64,000 nucleotides of DNA from Arthrobacter_H rhombi (GCF_039526245.1 NZ_BAAAIV010000012.1:186001-250000); one strand, 5' to 3'. Positions 20,827 to 28,793 are shown, numbered from the stretch's first letter. Program-made: numbers and translations. The notes: a model not told the origin generated them from the letters alone.

Positions 20827-20870
20827 TGAAAAAATCGGCCGGACCCCACGGGGCCCGGCCGATTTTTTCA
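20827..20870. terminator. bidirectional terminator
   Basis: A perfect 16-bp inverted repeat pairs 20827-20842 with 20855-20870, with an A-tract on the left and T-tract on the right (six each), so it works for both strands. It separates the convergent pdtaS and LysM/transglycosylase genes; both stop codons lie within 30 bp. Confidence 0.9.
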
Positions 20871-20884
20871 CCAACGAACAGTGG

Positions 20885-22438
20885 TTAGCTGAACTTCTTC
20901 TGGTGCGCTCGAACCGAGTGCACATATGACTTGGTGTCGGAGTACATGCCGTTGCGCTTCACCGACCCCTGCCCCTGATAGTAGGAGGCAATGCCGATTT
21001 CCACTGACTTGCTGGTGCGTTGCAAGGAGCGGATGATCGCGATCCCCGCGGTCACATTGTCGCGGGGGTTCAGCAAGTCGAGCTTGCGCCCGACCAGCTG
21101 TGAGGCCCATTCGCCGGAGGACGGGATGACTTGCATGGCACCAATCGCATTCGCGGGGGAGACGGCAGCCATGTTGAAACCCGACTCCTGGTAGGCATGC
21201 GCCAGTGCCAACGACGGGTCGACGCCCATCTGGCGCGCAGTGCTGGCAATCAGCGACTTCATTTGCTCGCGTGACGGCAGATTCCGTGACAGGAGCTCGT
21301 ACTTGTTCTCGTTGGCGGACTTGACCGTAGAGCTCGGGTATTTGTAGTGCAGGAATGTGCTCGAGACGAGCTGCTTGCGCGATGAGGTGGTAGTGACCGA
21401 AGCGCCACCAGAGATCTTGATCTTCTGGCCGACAAGGATCACTGAGGAATTGCTCAGGTGGTTGGCCTTCAGCAGCTTGGAGAGTCCCATGCCAGCTTCA
21501 GCAGCGATGCCCGACAAGGTATCCCCGGCCTTCACTGTGTAGGTGCTCGACTTCGACGCACTTGACGACTTGGCAGCGGAGGGCTTCACCGAAGCAGCTG
21601 AACCGCCGCTGAGACGGATCTTTTGACCGGGATGAATCGTGGTGCTGGCCTTGAGTCCGCTGGACTTCAGCAGTCCTGAGAGCGACATGTGGTGCTTGTG
21701 CGCGATGCCCGACAAGGTGTCACCGGACTTGATGGTGTAGCTCGATGACTTCGGATTGCTGGCCGACTTCATCCGAGTAGTGCCACTGGCGGCGACCTTG
21801 ACCGAGGCGCCGGATCCGCCGGAGAGTCGGATCTTTTGACCGGGGTAGATCGTGGTGCTGGCCTTGAGTCCGCTGGACTTCAGCAGTCCTGAGAGCGACA
21901 TGTGGTGCTTGTGGGCGATGCCCGACAAGGTGTCACCGGACTTGATGGTGTAGCTCGATGACTTCGAGGAGCTGGTGGCCGTGCGCGGGGACGACTTCTT
22001 CGACGACGATCCCGAGAGCTTGATCTTTTGGCCGGGGAAGATCATGTCGTTGGCCGAGAGGCTGTTGGCCTTCAGCAAGGTCGAGAGGGACACGTGATGA
22101 CGATGTGCAATGCCCGACAGGGTATCGCCGGATTTGACGGAAACGGTCTTGGGAGCGGCCGTGGCGACCGTAACGCGGGCTGGTACGTGAGACGCCACGA
22201 GATGCGCGGCAATGCGGTGCTGCGCTGACAGGATGTTGGCCGCAGTAGCCGGCTTCGGCAGGAGGAGGGACCTTGACGATGGCGCCTCGACTGCTGAGGC
22301 CGGGGCAGCTGCTACTAATCCGGACATGGCAACGGCGGGGATTGCCGCGACGGCGACTGCGCCGTAGATGGAACGATTGCGGGGTCCCTGAACGAAGCCG
22401 TTCGAGGAACGCGCACCGCTGGAGCGGAGCTCGGGCAT
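20885..22438 (-). CDS. secreted lytic transglycosylase with four LysM domains
   Basis: A cell wall hydrolase of 517 residues. After a signal peptide (hydrophobic stretch ending in VAAAPASA) come four LysM domains of about 45 residues, each with a SGDTLSGIA-type core, separated by serine/lysine-rich linkers, and then a C-terminal SLT transglycosylase domain (VDPSLALAHAYQESGFN with the catalytic Glu, IGAMQVIPSS, ASYYQGQGS). LysM binds the glycan strands and SLT cleaves the N-acetylmuramic acid bond. LysM repeats 2 and 3 are nearly identical in DNA, pointing to recent duplication. The ATG at 22438 follows AGAGGATG; further upstream in-frame codons would disrupt the signal peptide. A structured leader precedes the gene. 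Confidence 0.9.
   Translation of the reverse strand: MPELRSSGARSSNGFVQGPRNRSIYGAVAVAAIPAVAMSGLVAAAPASAVEAPSSRSLLLPKPATAANILSAQHRIAAHLVASHVPARVTVATAAPKTVSVKSGDTLSGIAHRHHVSLSTLLKANSLSANDMIFPGQKIKLSGSSSKKSSPRTATSSSKSSSYTIKSGDTLSGIAHKHHMSLSGLLKSSGLKASTTIYPGQKIRLSGGSGASVKVAASGTTRMKSASNPKSSSYTIKSGDTLSGIAHKHHMSLSGLLKSSGLKASTTIHPGQKIRLSGGSAASVKPSAAKSSSASKSSTYTVKAGDTLSGIAAEAGMGLSKLLKANHLSNSSVILVGQKIKISGGASVTTTSSRKQLVSSTFLHYKYPSSTVKSANENKYELLSRNLPSREQMKSLIASTARQMGVDPSLALAHAYQESGFNMAAVSPANAIGAMQVIPSSGEWASQLVGRKLDLLNPRDNVTAGIAIIRSLQRTSKSVEIGIASYYQGQGSVKRNGMYSDTKSYVHSVRAHQKKFS
21617..21966 (-). repeat. internal direct repeat of a LysM unit
   Basis: Segments 21617-21754 and 21829-21966 are 138 bp each, offset by 212 bp, and differ at only a few positions. 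They encode LysM domains 3 and 2. The near-identity in DNA, including synonymous positions, indicates a recent duplication or ongoing gene conversion. Confidence 0.85.
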
Positions 22439-22482
22439 ATAGACATCCTCTGGTCGCGACGGCCGTAGCCGAAGAAGTCCTA

Positions 22483-22515
22483 CGAGTGGAGCCAGGCAGG
22501 GCTCCGCGGTACTCG
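22483..22515 (-). promoter_or_regulatory. stem-loop in the leader of the LysM/transglycosylase gene
   Basis: On the minus strand an outer stem (22483-22487 with 22511-22515, 5 bp) and an inner stem (22488-22493 with 22500-22505, 6 bp) enclose a 6-base loop with a one-sided internal loop. It ends about 45 bases before the start codon. It does not show the conserved core of the c-di-AMP (ydaO) riboswitch that precedes many actinobacterial wall hydrolase genes. Confidence 0.35.
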
Positions 22516-22639
22516 TGTGACTTATGTTGCAAGTGTGACTCAAGTGAATTTACACCATTTGCCCCTATCCCAAAAGTCTTAAGGGGCTCGTCACATGGGG
22601 ATTGCCCGCGAAAGCGGCGCGTTATGGCAGTCTTGTCTT
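22516..22639. promoter_or_regulatory. divergent intergenic region
   Basis: This relatively AT-rich spacer lies between the minus-strand hydrolase and the plus-strand DNA-binding gene. GTGTGACT occurs twice in direct orientation (22515-22522 and 22533-22540, 18 bp apart), and the first copy begins TGTGA-N6-TTGCA, a partial Crp-like site. No confident -35/-10 pair was identified. Confidence 0.3.
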
Positions 22640-22993
22640 GTGAGTTCTCTTAATAATCTCGTGACCGAATGGTTGTCATTACCTGACCTAGCCGACGTGC
22701 TGGGCGTGTCCATTAAAGATGTTCATCGACTACTCGATGAACGTTCACTCGTTGAATACCGCATAGGTGAACGCAAGGTCCGTTCAGTCCCGGCTGGATT
22801 CGTGCAGGACGGCCATGTAGTCGACAGCCTTAAGGGCACCATCACGGTGCTGGTGGACTCCGGGTTCTCCAACGAGGAGTTGATTACTTGGCTTTTTACG
22901 CCAGATGAATCGCTACCCGGGACGCCTATCGAGGCCCTGCGCGCAGGCCGGAAGACGGAGATCCGCCGCCGGGCGCAGGCCTTGGCCTGGTAG
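22640..22993 (+). CDS. Rv2175c-like DNA-binding protein
   Basis: A small (117-residue) DNA-binding protein. The N-terminal half is a winged helix-turn-helix (LSLPDLADVLGVSIKDVHRLLDERSLVEY) followed by a C-terminal helical domain with GTITVLVDSGFSNEELITWLFTPDESLPG and the ending RRRAQALAW, which parallels Rv2175c of Mycobacterium tuberculosis, a substrate of kinase PknL. As in mycobacteria, a polyprenyl synthase gene is close by. GTG 22640 is chosen because homology begins there; an upstream in-frame ATG (22595) would add 15 non-conserved residues. No good ribosome binding site is present at either. The regulated targets are unknown. Confidence 0.8.
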   Translation: MSSLNNLVTEWLSLPDLADVLGVSIKDVHRLLDERSLVEYRIGERKVRSVPAGFVQDGHVVDSLKGTITVLVDSGFSNEELITWLFTPDESLPGTPIEALRAGRKTEIRRRAQALAW

Positions 22994-23039
22994 GAAGGGC
23001 CACTGCAACTGGGCGCGCGCGGCGGTGCAGATCCCTCCG

Positions 23040-24146
23040 CTACGCCGCGCGATTGGTGACGGCCTCGCCGAGCTTCTGCAGTTGGGCCCTGACGCCTTCA
23101 GTAACCGGAAGCTCCGCCAGTGCGGAGAACCCGCGCTCCGAAAGCTCCGCGATGCTCGATTCCGTGGCTTGGAGGGCACCCGACGATTCAAGGATGTTCG
23201 CCATGCGGGATATCTCGTCGGCCGTCAGGTCCCCGGCCCCGAGGCGCTCCTGGATGAAATCCCGGTCGGCGCCGGAGGCTTTCAGTAGGGCGTGGGCGAT
23301 CATTTCGGTGCGCTTGCCTTCACGGAGGTCGTCTCCTGCAGGCTTTCCCGTCACTGCGGGATCACCAAACACTCCGAGGACGTCGTCCCGGAGTTGGAAG
23401 GCTTCCCCAATCGGCAGCGCGAACGCCGAGTAGCCAGCGAGAAGCGCGCTGTCTGCTCCAGCTAGGGCCCCACCCATCAGCAGGGGGTTCTCGGTTGAGT
23501 ATTTGGCCGACTTGTACCGAAGAATCGTCCTCGCCCGACGAAGGACGTCGGCGTCGGGGGATGTCGGGCCGGCCGACTCCTCGAGAACATCGAGATACTG
23601 GCCCGCCATGACCTGGGTGCGCATGCCATCGAAGATCACTCGTGCGGGCGAGCCGGCGGGAGCAGCCGTAGCGAAGAGCTGTTCACTCAGCGAAAGACAC
23701 AAATCGCCAACGAGTATGGCTGCCGCTTCACCGAATCTCGCCCCATCGCGAGCCCAACCATTGCGTGCATGCGTGTATTCGAAGGATTTGTGGACGCTTG
23801 GACGACCGCGGCGCGTCGCAGATCGGTCGATCACGTCGTCGTGGATCAGGGCCGCCGCCTGAAAGAGCTCAAGGGCGGCCGCTGCGCGGACGATGCCATC
23901 GTCCTTTTGGTCGCCGCCGGCACCGACGTATCCCCAGTAGGCGAAGCGCGGACGCAGGCGCTTGCCACCTTGGACCAGTGCTTCTATCGAGGACACCAAC
24001 TCGGTCGCTGACTCCGAGATCTCGGACACGATGCCGGATTGCTCGGCCAGGAAGCCCGCAAGTGTTTCGTCCAGACGCTCCGTGAAGCCGTTATCACTGG
24101 ACCCTTCGGAGAACGGCAGGGGACCGGCGGCATCGATGTGGTTCAT
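23040..24146 (-). CDS. polyprenyl diphosphate synthase
   Basis: Trans-prenyltransferase that condenses isopentenyl diphosphate with allylic diphosphates; geranylgeranyl or longer products are likely, but chain length cannot be read with confidence. The 368-residue product has the first aspartate-rich motif DDVID (residues 103-107), the upstream GGKRLRPRF substrate-binding motif, and a second motif QLRDDVLGVFGD of the DDxxG form common in actinobacterial enzymes. ATG 24146 is used; ATG 24155 and GTG 24182 are in-frame alternatives, none with a strong ribosome binding site. It converges on the Rv2175c-like gene with a 46-bp gap. Confidence 0.9.
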   Translation of the reverse strand: MNHIDAAGPLPFSEGSSDNGFTERLDETLAGFLAEQSGIVSEISESATELVSSIEALVQGGKRLRPRFAYWGYVGAGGDQKDDGIVRAAAALELFQAAALIHDDVIDRSATRRGRPSVHKSFEYTHARNGWARDGARFGEAAAILVGDLCLSLSEQLFATAAPAGSPARVIFDGMRTQVMAGQYLDVLEESAGPTSPDADVLRRARTILRYKSAKYSTENPLLMGGALAGADSALLAGYSAFALPIGEAFQLRDDVLGVFGDPAVTGKPAGDDLREGKRTEMIAHALLKASGADRDFIQERLGAGDLTADEISRMANILESSGALQATESSIAELSERGFSALAELPVTEGVRAQLQKLGEAVTNRAA

Positions 24147-24204
24147 GGCATCCATTGTCTGGGTGGGAGGGGCTGAGTCCACTCTATCTGTCGGCGAACA
24201 TCTC

Positions 24205-24210
24205 TAGAAT
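24205..24210 (+). promoter_or_regulatory. -10 box for leaderless dinB
   Basis: TAGAAT ends exactly 6 bases before the dinB ATG. No Shine-Dalgarno sequence lies between them, so transcription most likely starts at the start codon. No LexA box was recognised nearby. Confidence 0.5.
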
Positions 24211-24216
24211 TGGGCC

Positions 24217-25416
24217 ATGACCGTTGTTCAGGAGAACCGTACCGTCCTTCATGTGGACATGGATGCCTTTTACGTTTCTGTCGAGCTGTTGGAACGGCCC
24301 GAGCTCGTTGGTCGTCAAGTCATTGTCGGCCACCCGGGGGCCCGTTCCGTGGTGCTCTCCGCCTCCTACGATTGCCGTAGTCTCGGCGTCAGATCCGCCA
24401 TGCCGATGAGCGCCGCGATACGGCTTGCGCCATTGGCCACCGTCATCGAACCGAGCATGGGTTCCTACCGAGGGTATTCCGAGCGCATCATGGCGGTATT
24501 CCACGAAGTCACACCTCTGGTGGAACAGGTCAGCGTCGACGAGGCCTTCCTTGATGTGACCGGCAGCCTCCGTCGGCTGGGCGGACCGTTGGAGATTGGC
24601 CGGATGATCCGGCGGCGAATCCGTGAAGAGCTGGGGTTGCCGGCCAGCGTGGGCATCGCGAGGAACAAATATGTAGCCAAGGTTGCTTCAACACGAGCCA
24701 AACCGGATGGACTGCTACGGATTGCGCCCGAAGACACGGTGGCCTACCTGCACACGCTTCCGGTTGGTGCCTTGTGGGGCGTAGGTGCCAAGACGGCCGA
24801 GGTGTTGGCCCGCGCAGGGATATCGATGGTCAGTGAGCTCGCCCAGACCCCAGTGGCAACGCTCGAACGGCTTTTGGGTGCGCATGGGCTGCAGTTGTAT
24901 GAGCTCGCATGGGGAAGGGACAGTCGTCCCGTGGAGCCAGTCAGGGAAGAGAAGAGCATCGGCGCCGAGGAGACCTTTGCGTCTGACGTTGAGGACGACG
25001 CCACGCTGCGTCGCGAACTGTTGCGGTTGGCTCACCGTGTCGCGCAAAGATTACGTGAGGCGGGCAAGCGAGGCCATTCAATTGCCCTCAAAGTCAGGTA
25101 CGAGGATTTCACCACCGTCACACGAAGCCGCCGAATGGTCCAACCGACGAATTCGGCACAAACCCTGGTTGGCGCCGCCGAGGGGCTTCTGACGGGACTC
25201 GGCAACCGCCCACAGAAGGTTCGCCTGATCGGAATCCGCGTTGAACAGCTTTCGCATGCCGACGGTGGTTTCCAGATGAGCTTTGAACGCAGCGACGGAA
25301 ACTGGCGCCAGGCAGAGGAAACCATGGACCTCATCCGCCAGCGATTCCCCACCGGATCGCTGCGGCCAGCGACGCTGATGTCGCCTTCGAACGAGGAGAA
25401 GGGTACCGAAGGGTAG
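24217..25416 (+). CDS. dinB: DNA polymerase IV
   Basis: Y-family translesion polymerase of 399 residues. The palm motifs carry the metal-binding residues D14 (HVDMDAFY) and D108-E109 (SVDEAFLD). The fingers motif (SYDCRSLGVRSAMP) and helix-hairpin-helix (LWGVGAKTAEVL) follow, and the little-finger domain lies in the last 130 residues. A possible clamp-binding element (QMSFE) occurs near the C-terminus but is poorly matched. The start at ATG 24217 is set by the leaderless promoter. It lies upstream of the DUF3040 gene and the division cluster, a conserved actinobacterial order. Confidence 0.95.
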   Translation: MTVVQENRTVLHVDMDAFYVSVELLERPELVGRQVIVGHPGARSVVLSASYDCRSLGVRSAMPMSAAIRLAPLATVIEPSMGSYRGYSERIMAVFHEVTPLVEQVSVDEAFLDVTGSLRRLGGPLEIGRMIRRRIREELGLPASVGIARNKYVAKVASTRAKPDGLLRIAPEDTVAYLHTLPVGALWGVGAKTAEVLARAGISMVSELAQTPVATLERLLGAHGLQLYELAWGRDSRPVEPVREEKSIGAEETFASDVEDDATLRRELLRLAHRVAQRLREAGKRGHSIALKVRYEDFTTVTRSRRMVQPTNSAQTLVGAAEGLLTGLGNRPQKVRLIGIRVEQLSHADGGFQMSFERSDGNWRQAEETMDLIRQRFPTGSLRPATLMSPSNEEKGTEG

Positions 25417-25539
25417 TTTGGCTTCCAGAGTCTACGGAAGCGGACTATCCTAGATAAACTACGGTATCGAATATCACGTTGGACATACCCGCAAAAACGG
25501 GAACAATGGAGTATCAGGAACCGTTGAAAGACATATAGG

Positions 25540-25558
25540 GGTTTCCTGCCAGGAAACC
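25540..25558. promoter_or_regulatory. 19-bp palindrome, candidate operator
   Basis: GGTTTCCTG and CAGGAAACC are perfect 9-bp arms around a single C. The palindrome lies 29 bp before the DUF3040 start, downstream of a possible promoter (TTGGAC at 25479-25484, 17-bp spacer, AACAAT at 25502-25507). A related half-site (CAGGAACC) is at 25515-25522. A one-base loop cannot form a normal RNA hairpin without opening the centre, so protein binding is the simpler reading. Confidence 0.5.
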
Positions 25559-25587
25559 AACGAACACCAGGGATTGGGGAAGGGATC

Positions 25588-25953
25588 ATGCCACTTTCCG
25601 AACACGAGCAGCACTTGCTCGAGCAGCTGGAGAAGCAACTGCACGAGGACCACAAGTTTGCCTCCTCGATGAAATCCAATGCCTCTCCCGGAGGGTTCTC
25701 CACGCGCAACATCGCCATCGGGGCGCTTGGCGCGGTGATCGGAATCGTCGTCCTCCTAGCCGGTGTCTCCAACCAATGGATTCCACTGGGAGTCTTGGGG
25801 TTCGCGCTGATGTGCGTTGGCGTGTATGTCGCCTTTTCAAAGAATGCCTTTGGCAACGTCGGCAAAGGACGTAGCAAGAGCGGCCCTCAGAAGAGTTCGT
25901 TCATGTCGGATCTCGAGTCGAAATGGGAAGCGCGACACCGCGACGAACATTAA
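25588..25953 (+). CDS. DUF3040 membrane protein
   Basis: A 121-residue protein of the actinobacterial DUF3040 family, function unknown. It starts with a conserved charged helix (MPLSEHEQHLLEQLEKQLHEDH), followed by two membrane helices (about 40-60 and 65-83) and a basic cytoplasmic tail. GAAGGGATC precedes the ATG. In actinobacteria it is regularly found between dinB and mraZ, beside the division cluster, so a role in envelope biology is often suspected but not shown. It has its own promoter region and terminator, so it is a one-gene transcript. Confidence 0.9.
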   Translation: MPLSEHEQHLLEQLEKQLHEDHKFASSMKSNASPGGFSTRNIAIGALGAVIGIVVLLAGVSNQWIPLGVLGFALMCVGVYVAFSKNAFGNVGKGRSKSGPQKSSFMSDLESKWEARHRDEH

Positions 25954-26005
25954 CTAACCTGAGCGTCTGATCCATCAGGCGTCACCCCGGGTTGCAGCAA
26001 TCAGC

Positions 26006-26045
26006 AGGGCGCAGACCTTAAACCAAGGTCGGCGCCCTTTGTGCT
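26006..26045 (+). terminator. terminator of the DUF3040 gene
   Basis: The hairpin pairs 26006-26012 (AGGGCGC) with 26032-26038 and 26014-26019 (GACCTT) with 26025-26030, with a one-by-one mismatch and an AAACC loop. A short T-rich tail (TTTGTG) follows. It starts about 50 bases after the stop. Confidence 0.7.
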
Positions 26046-26340
26046 GCCCGATTGCCTCACCGTCACCGTAACGAGCCGGTGGCCAACTGGACTGAGTCCC
26101 CTCCACTCCGTCGAGGGGGCCGGTGACTCCTGGTGATTCGAGCGGTGCCTCCACGGTCCACCCTGGCCTCCTCCACTTCGCACCACCACACCTCGGAACA
26201 TCGCCAAATCCACCCCTTCGGGCCCGCAGGGGTAGAGGAACGTGGGCGATTGGCCGATTTCGCTGCGCTTTTCCCTCCACCGTGCACCACCGGCCTGCAT
26301 CCCTGTAATGGCGGGAAAAATATTCAGAATTTTGGTGGAA
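26046..26340. other. gene-free stretch upstream of mraZ
   Basis: No convincing coding frame was seen on either strand; the long frames here lack a ribosome binding site and run into mraZ. The segment contains a short inverted repeat (26098-26103 with 26113-26118) and becomes AT-rich toward the mraZ promoter. Confidence 0.5.
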
Positions 26341-26356
26341 AAACCCTGTTTTGTCA

Positions 26357-26384
26357 TTGACAGTGGGGGCAAGTGGAGTAAAGT
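26357..26384 (+). promoter_or_regulatory. mraZ promoter
   Basis: A perfect -35 (TTGACA, 26357-26362), a 16-bp spacer and TAAAGT (26379-26384) form the best sigma-A-type promoter in the window. Transcription would begin near 26391, giving a leader of about 60 bases. It drives the division cluster. Confidence 0.75.
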
Positions 26385-26386
26385 GG
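26362..26386 (+). promoter_or_regulatory. MraZ operator, three boxes
   Basis: AGTGG occurs three times at exact 10-bp spacing (26362, 26372, 26382). This fits the MraZ recognition pattern of GTG-containing repeats spaced by one helical turn. The boxes fill the spacer and the -10 of the mraZ promoter, so binding would block it: negative autoregulation. Confidence 0.65.
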
Positions 26387-26453
26387 TGGATTGTAGAGGT
26401 GAATGGGGATGGCGGGGTGAACGTGACTCCTTGAAAACGGGAAGGCGGTGCGT

Positions 26454-26885
26454 ATGTTCCTCGGGACGTACACGCCGCGCCTGGACGAAAAGGGGCGCAT
26501 TATCCTTCCTGCCAAATACCGAGACGAACTGGCGAACGGGCTGGTTCTGACCCGGGGGCAGGAACGCTGCATTTACGTCTTCAGTCAGCGGGAGTTCGAG
26601 AACGTCCACGAACAAATGCGTCAGGCGCCGTTGGCATCTAGGCAGGCTCGGGATTACATCCGCGTCTTCCTGTCCGGAGCATCAGATGAGATGCCGGACA
26701 AGCAGGGCAGGGTCACCATTCCGGGGGCACTGCGCAGTTACGCCGGACTGGACCGTGAGGTCACCGTCATTGGCGCGGGGTCGCGAGCCGAGATCTGGGA
26801 TACCCAGGCTTGGAATGCGTACCTCGAGGAGCAGGAGAACACGTTCTCCGAGACCGACGAAGAAGTACTACCGGGCATCTTCTAG
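26454..26885 (+). CDS. mraZ: transcriptional regulator MraZ
   Basis: First gene of the division and cell wall cluster and repressor of its own promoter. The 143-residue protein has two AbrB-like SpoVT domains: residues 1-50 (MFLGTYTPRLDEKGRIILPAKYR) and about 77-122 (DKQGRVTIPGALRSYAGLDREVTVIG). Each repeat carries the DxxGR motif used in DNA binding by the ring-shaped oligomer. ATG 26454 follows GGGAAGGCGG; a GTG six bases upstream is in frame but less likely. A 169-bp gap separates it from rsmH. Confidence 0.95.
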   Translation: MFLGTYTPRLDEKGRIILPAKYRDELANGLVLTRGQERCIYVFSQREFENVHEQMRQAPLASRQARDYIRVFLSGASDEMPDKQGRVTIPGALRSYAGLDREVTVIGAGSRAEIWDTQAWNAYLEEQENTFSETDEEVLPGIF

Positions 26886-27054
26886 CAACCGCTGGAAAGC
26901 ACGGTGGGGTTGGACCAGATCTCCAGCCGTCCGAAAAGCACCATCCTGGCTTCACTTCCCCGGAGCCAGGCGGGAGTAGTTCGGGTCGGAGGGGGATCTG
27001 GCCTAATCCCGACACGACGATCGCAAGCTGTGACACGCTGAAAGGGGACAGGGC

Positions 27055-28047
27055 ATGACAGACGACAACACGCCCCGTCTCACCTCCGAGCGGCACATAC
27101 CAGTGCTGCTCGAACGTTGTGTGGGGTTGTTGGCGCCGTCGATCCAGGCAGGGATCGACCAGCGCGAACGGGCCGTCGTCGTGGACTGCACCCTGGGCAT
27201 GGGTGGCCACTCCGAGGCGCTGTTGAACCGATTCGACCGATTGCACTTGATCGGCCTGGACCGCGATGAACAGGCATTGGCACTTGCCGGCGAACGACTG
27301 GCACCATTCGCGGACCGGACCGATCTGGTACATGCCGTTTACGACGAAATCGATGACGTCGTCGCCGACCTCGGATTCGAAGGTATCGACGGCGTTCTCT
27401 TCGACCTGGGCGTTTCGTCGCTCCAGTTGGACGAACGTGAGCGGGGCTTCGCCTACTCCTTCGACGCGCCCCTCGATATGCGGATGGACACCTCGACGGG
27501 ACCGACAGCTGCTGACGTGGTCAATGACTACGACGAGGCAGATCTGGTCCGAATCATTCGGAGCTGGGGCGAGGAGAAATTTGCAGGACGCATTGCCTCG
27601 GCGATTGTTCGTGACCGCGCCAAGCATCGCTTCTCAACCACGGGAGCACTGGTGGAGAGCATCCGCAGCGTCGTTCCGGCAGCGGCGGCACGCACTGGCG
27701 GACATCCTGCAAAGCGCACCTTCCAGGCGTTGCGCATCGAAGTGAATGAGGAGCTCGATGTCCTCGACCGCGCCCTCCCTGCCGCCATGGATGTCCTGCA
27801 CGTAGGTGGACGAGTCGTGGTCATGAGCTACCACTCGCTCGAGGACAAGCTGGCCAAGAAGCACTTCTCCACCGCTTCGAAGTCCTCGGCACCCGTCGGG
27901 TTCCCGGTGGAACTAGAGGAACACAAGGCACGTTTCCGGAACCTGACCAAGGGCACGGAAAAGCCGACCGATCTTGAAATTGACGAAAATCCCCGCGCGG
28001 CCTCGGCAAAACTGCGAGCCGTTGGGCGAATCATGAAGAGGAGCTGA
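27055..28047 (+). CDS. rsmH: 16S rRNA m4C1402 methyltransferase
   Basis: RsmH (MraW) methylates N4 of C1402 in the 16S rRNA decoding centre with S-adenosylmethionine. The 330-residue product opens with the family segment HIPVLLERCVGLL, has the SAM-binding loop DCTLGMGGHSEALL, the FDLGVSSLQLD motif and the C-terminal MSYHSLEDKLAKKHF. The ATG follows AAAGGGGACAGGGC. Two GACAC elements lie just upstream. The next gene begins two bases after its stop. Confidence 0.96.
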   Translation: MTDDNTPRLTSERHIPVLLERCVGLLAPSIQAGIDQRERAVVVDCTLGMGGHSEALLNRFDRLHLIGLDRDEQALALAGERLAPFADRTDLVHAVYDEIDDVVADLGFEGIDGVLFDLGVSSLQLDERERGFAYSFDAPLDMRMDTSTGPTAADVVNDYDEADLVRIIRSWGEEKFAGRIASAIVRDRAKHRFSTTGALVESIRSVVPAAAARTGGHPAKRTFQALRIEVNEELDVLDRALPAAMDVLHVGGRVVVMSYHSLEDKLAKKHFSTASKSSAPVGFPVELEEHKARFRNLTKGTEKPTDLEIDENPRAASAKLRAVGRIMKRS

Positions 28048-28049
28048 AC

Positions 28050-28730
28050 ATGAGCACCGCAACCCAAACGCGTGCAGTTCACGCCGGCCACCGCACCGCC
28101 GACATGACCGATGGCGCAAACGCCCGCGCGTGGGCGCCTTCGCCGCTCCGGCATGCTGGATCAAAACAGCGGACCCCGCTCTCCTTGGTTCCCTCATCGA
28201 AACGGAGCCGGCGCGCCGGATTCGCCGCCTTTTGCTTCGCATTGCTTCTCGCGGCTCTGGTTGGGGTACTCGTCATCAACGTCAATGTTGCCAACTCCCA
28301 GTACGACATCGTGGGCCTGAACGCGGATGAACAAACACTCAGCCAGCAGAACGAAGCGTTGACACAGGAACTCCAAAATCTCCAGGCTCCCCAGAATGTG
28401 GCCGCCAAGGCTGCAGAATTGGGTATGGTCACGCCAGGAACGGTGGCCTCCATCAATCTGGATAGCCAAAAAATCACTGGAGTGTCCACTCCCGCGGAGA
28501 AGGGCCAGAAGCCCACCACGCTCGTGGCCACCCCGGAGGTTCCCGGCGACCAGGTCGAGGGCAAGAAATCCGACGCACAGGGAGCGGCGGACGAGGCGTC
28601 CAAGGGCAACGCAGTTGCCGGAGGGACGTCAACGGAGCAGAACAAAACCGAAACCCCCAAGGAAGCATCGGCACAGGAACTGAACGGCGGAACCATCCCG
28701 GCTCCGGCGCAGCAGAACGCCGGACAGTAG
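28050..28730 (+). CDS. ftsL: cell division protein FtsL
   Basis: Bitopic division protein, recognised by position between rsmH and ftsI and by architecture: an N-terminal cytoplasmic part rich in basic residues (about 1-55), one membrane helix (about 57-79) and an extracytoplasmic coiled coil (LNADEQTLSQQNEALTQELQNLQ) ending in the FtsL-like APQNVAAKAAELGMV. It acts with FtsQ and FtsI/FtsW at the septum. At 226 residues it is longer than usual because of a hydrophilic C-terminal tail of about 85 residues (lysine, glutamate, alanine, glycine-rich). AGAGGAG precedes the start. Confidence 0.85.
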   Translation: MSTATQTRAVHAGHRTADMTDGANARAWAPSPLRHAGSKQRTPLSLVPSSKRSRRAGFAAFCFALLLAALVGVLVINVNVANSQYDIVGLNADEQTLSQQNEALTQELQNLQAPQNVAAKAAELGMVTPGTVASINLDSQKITGVSTPAEKGQKPTTLVATPEVPGDQVEGKKSDAQGAADEASKGNAVAGGTSTEQNKTETPKEASAQELNGGTIPAPAQQNAGQ

Positions 28731-28793
28731 GGCTGCCAGCCTGTTCGGTCCGGAAGCCGGGGGAGAACCGATCAGCAAAGCAAGGAATGAACT

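Noticed and set aside
22439..22560. Possible c-di-AMP (ydaO) riboswitch
   Set aside because: The leader forms a hairpin but the conserved ydaO core sequences are not visible.
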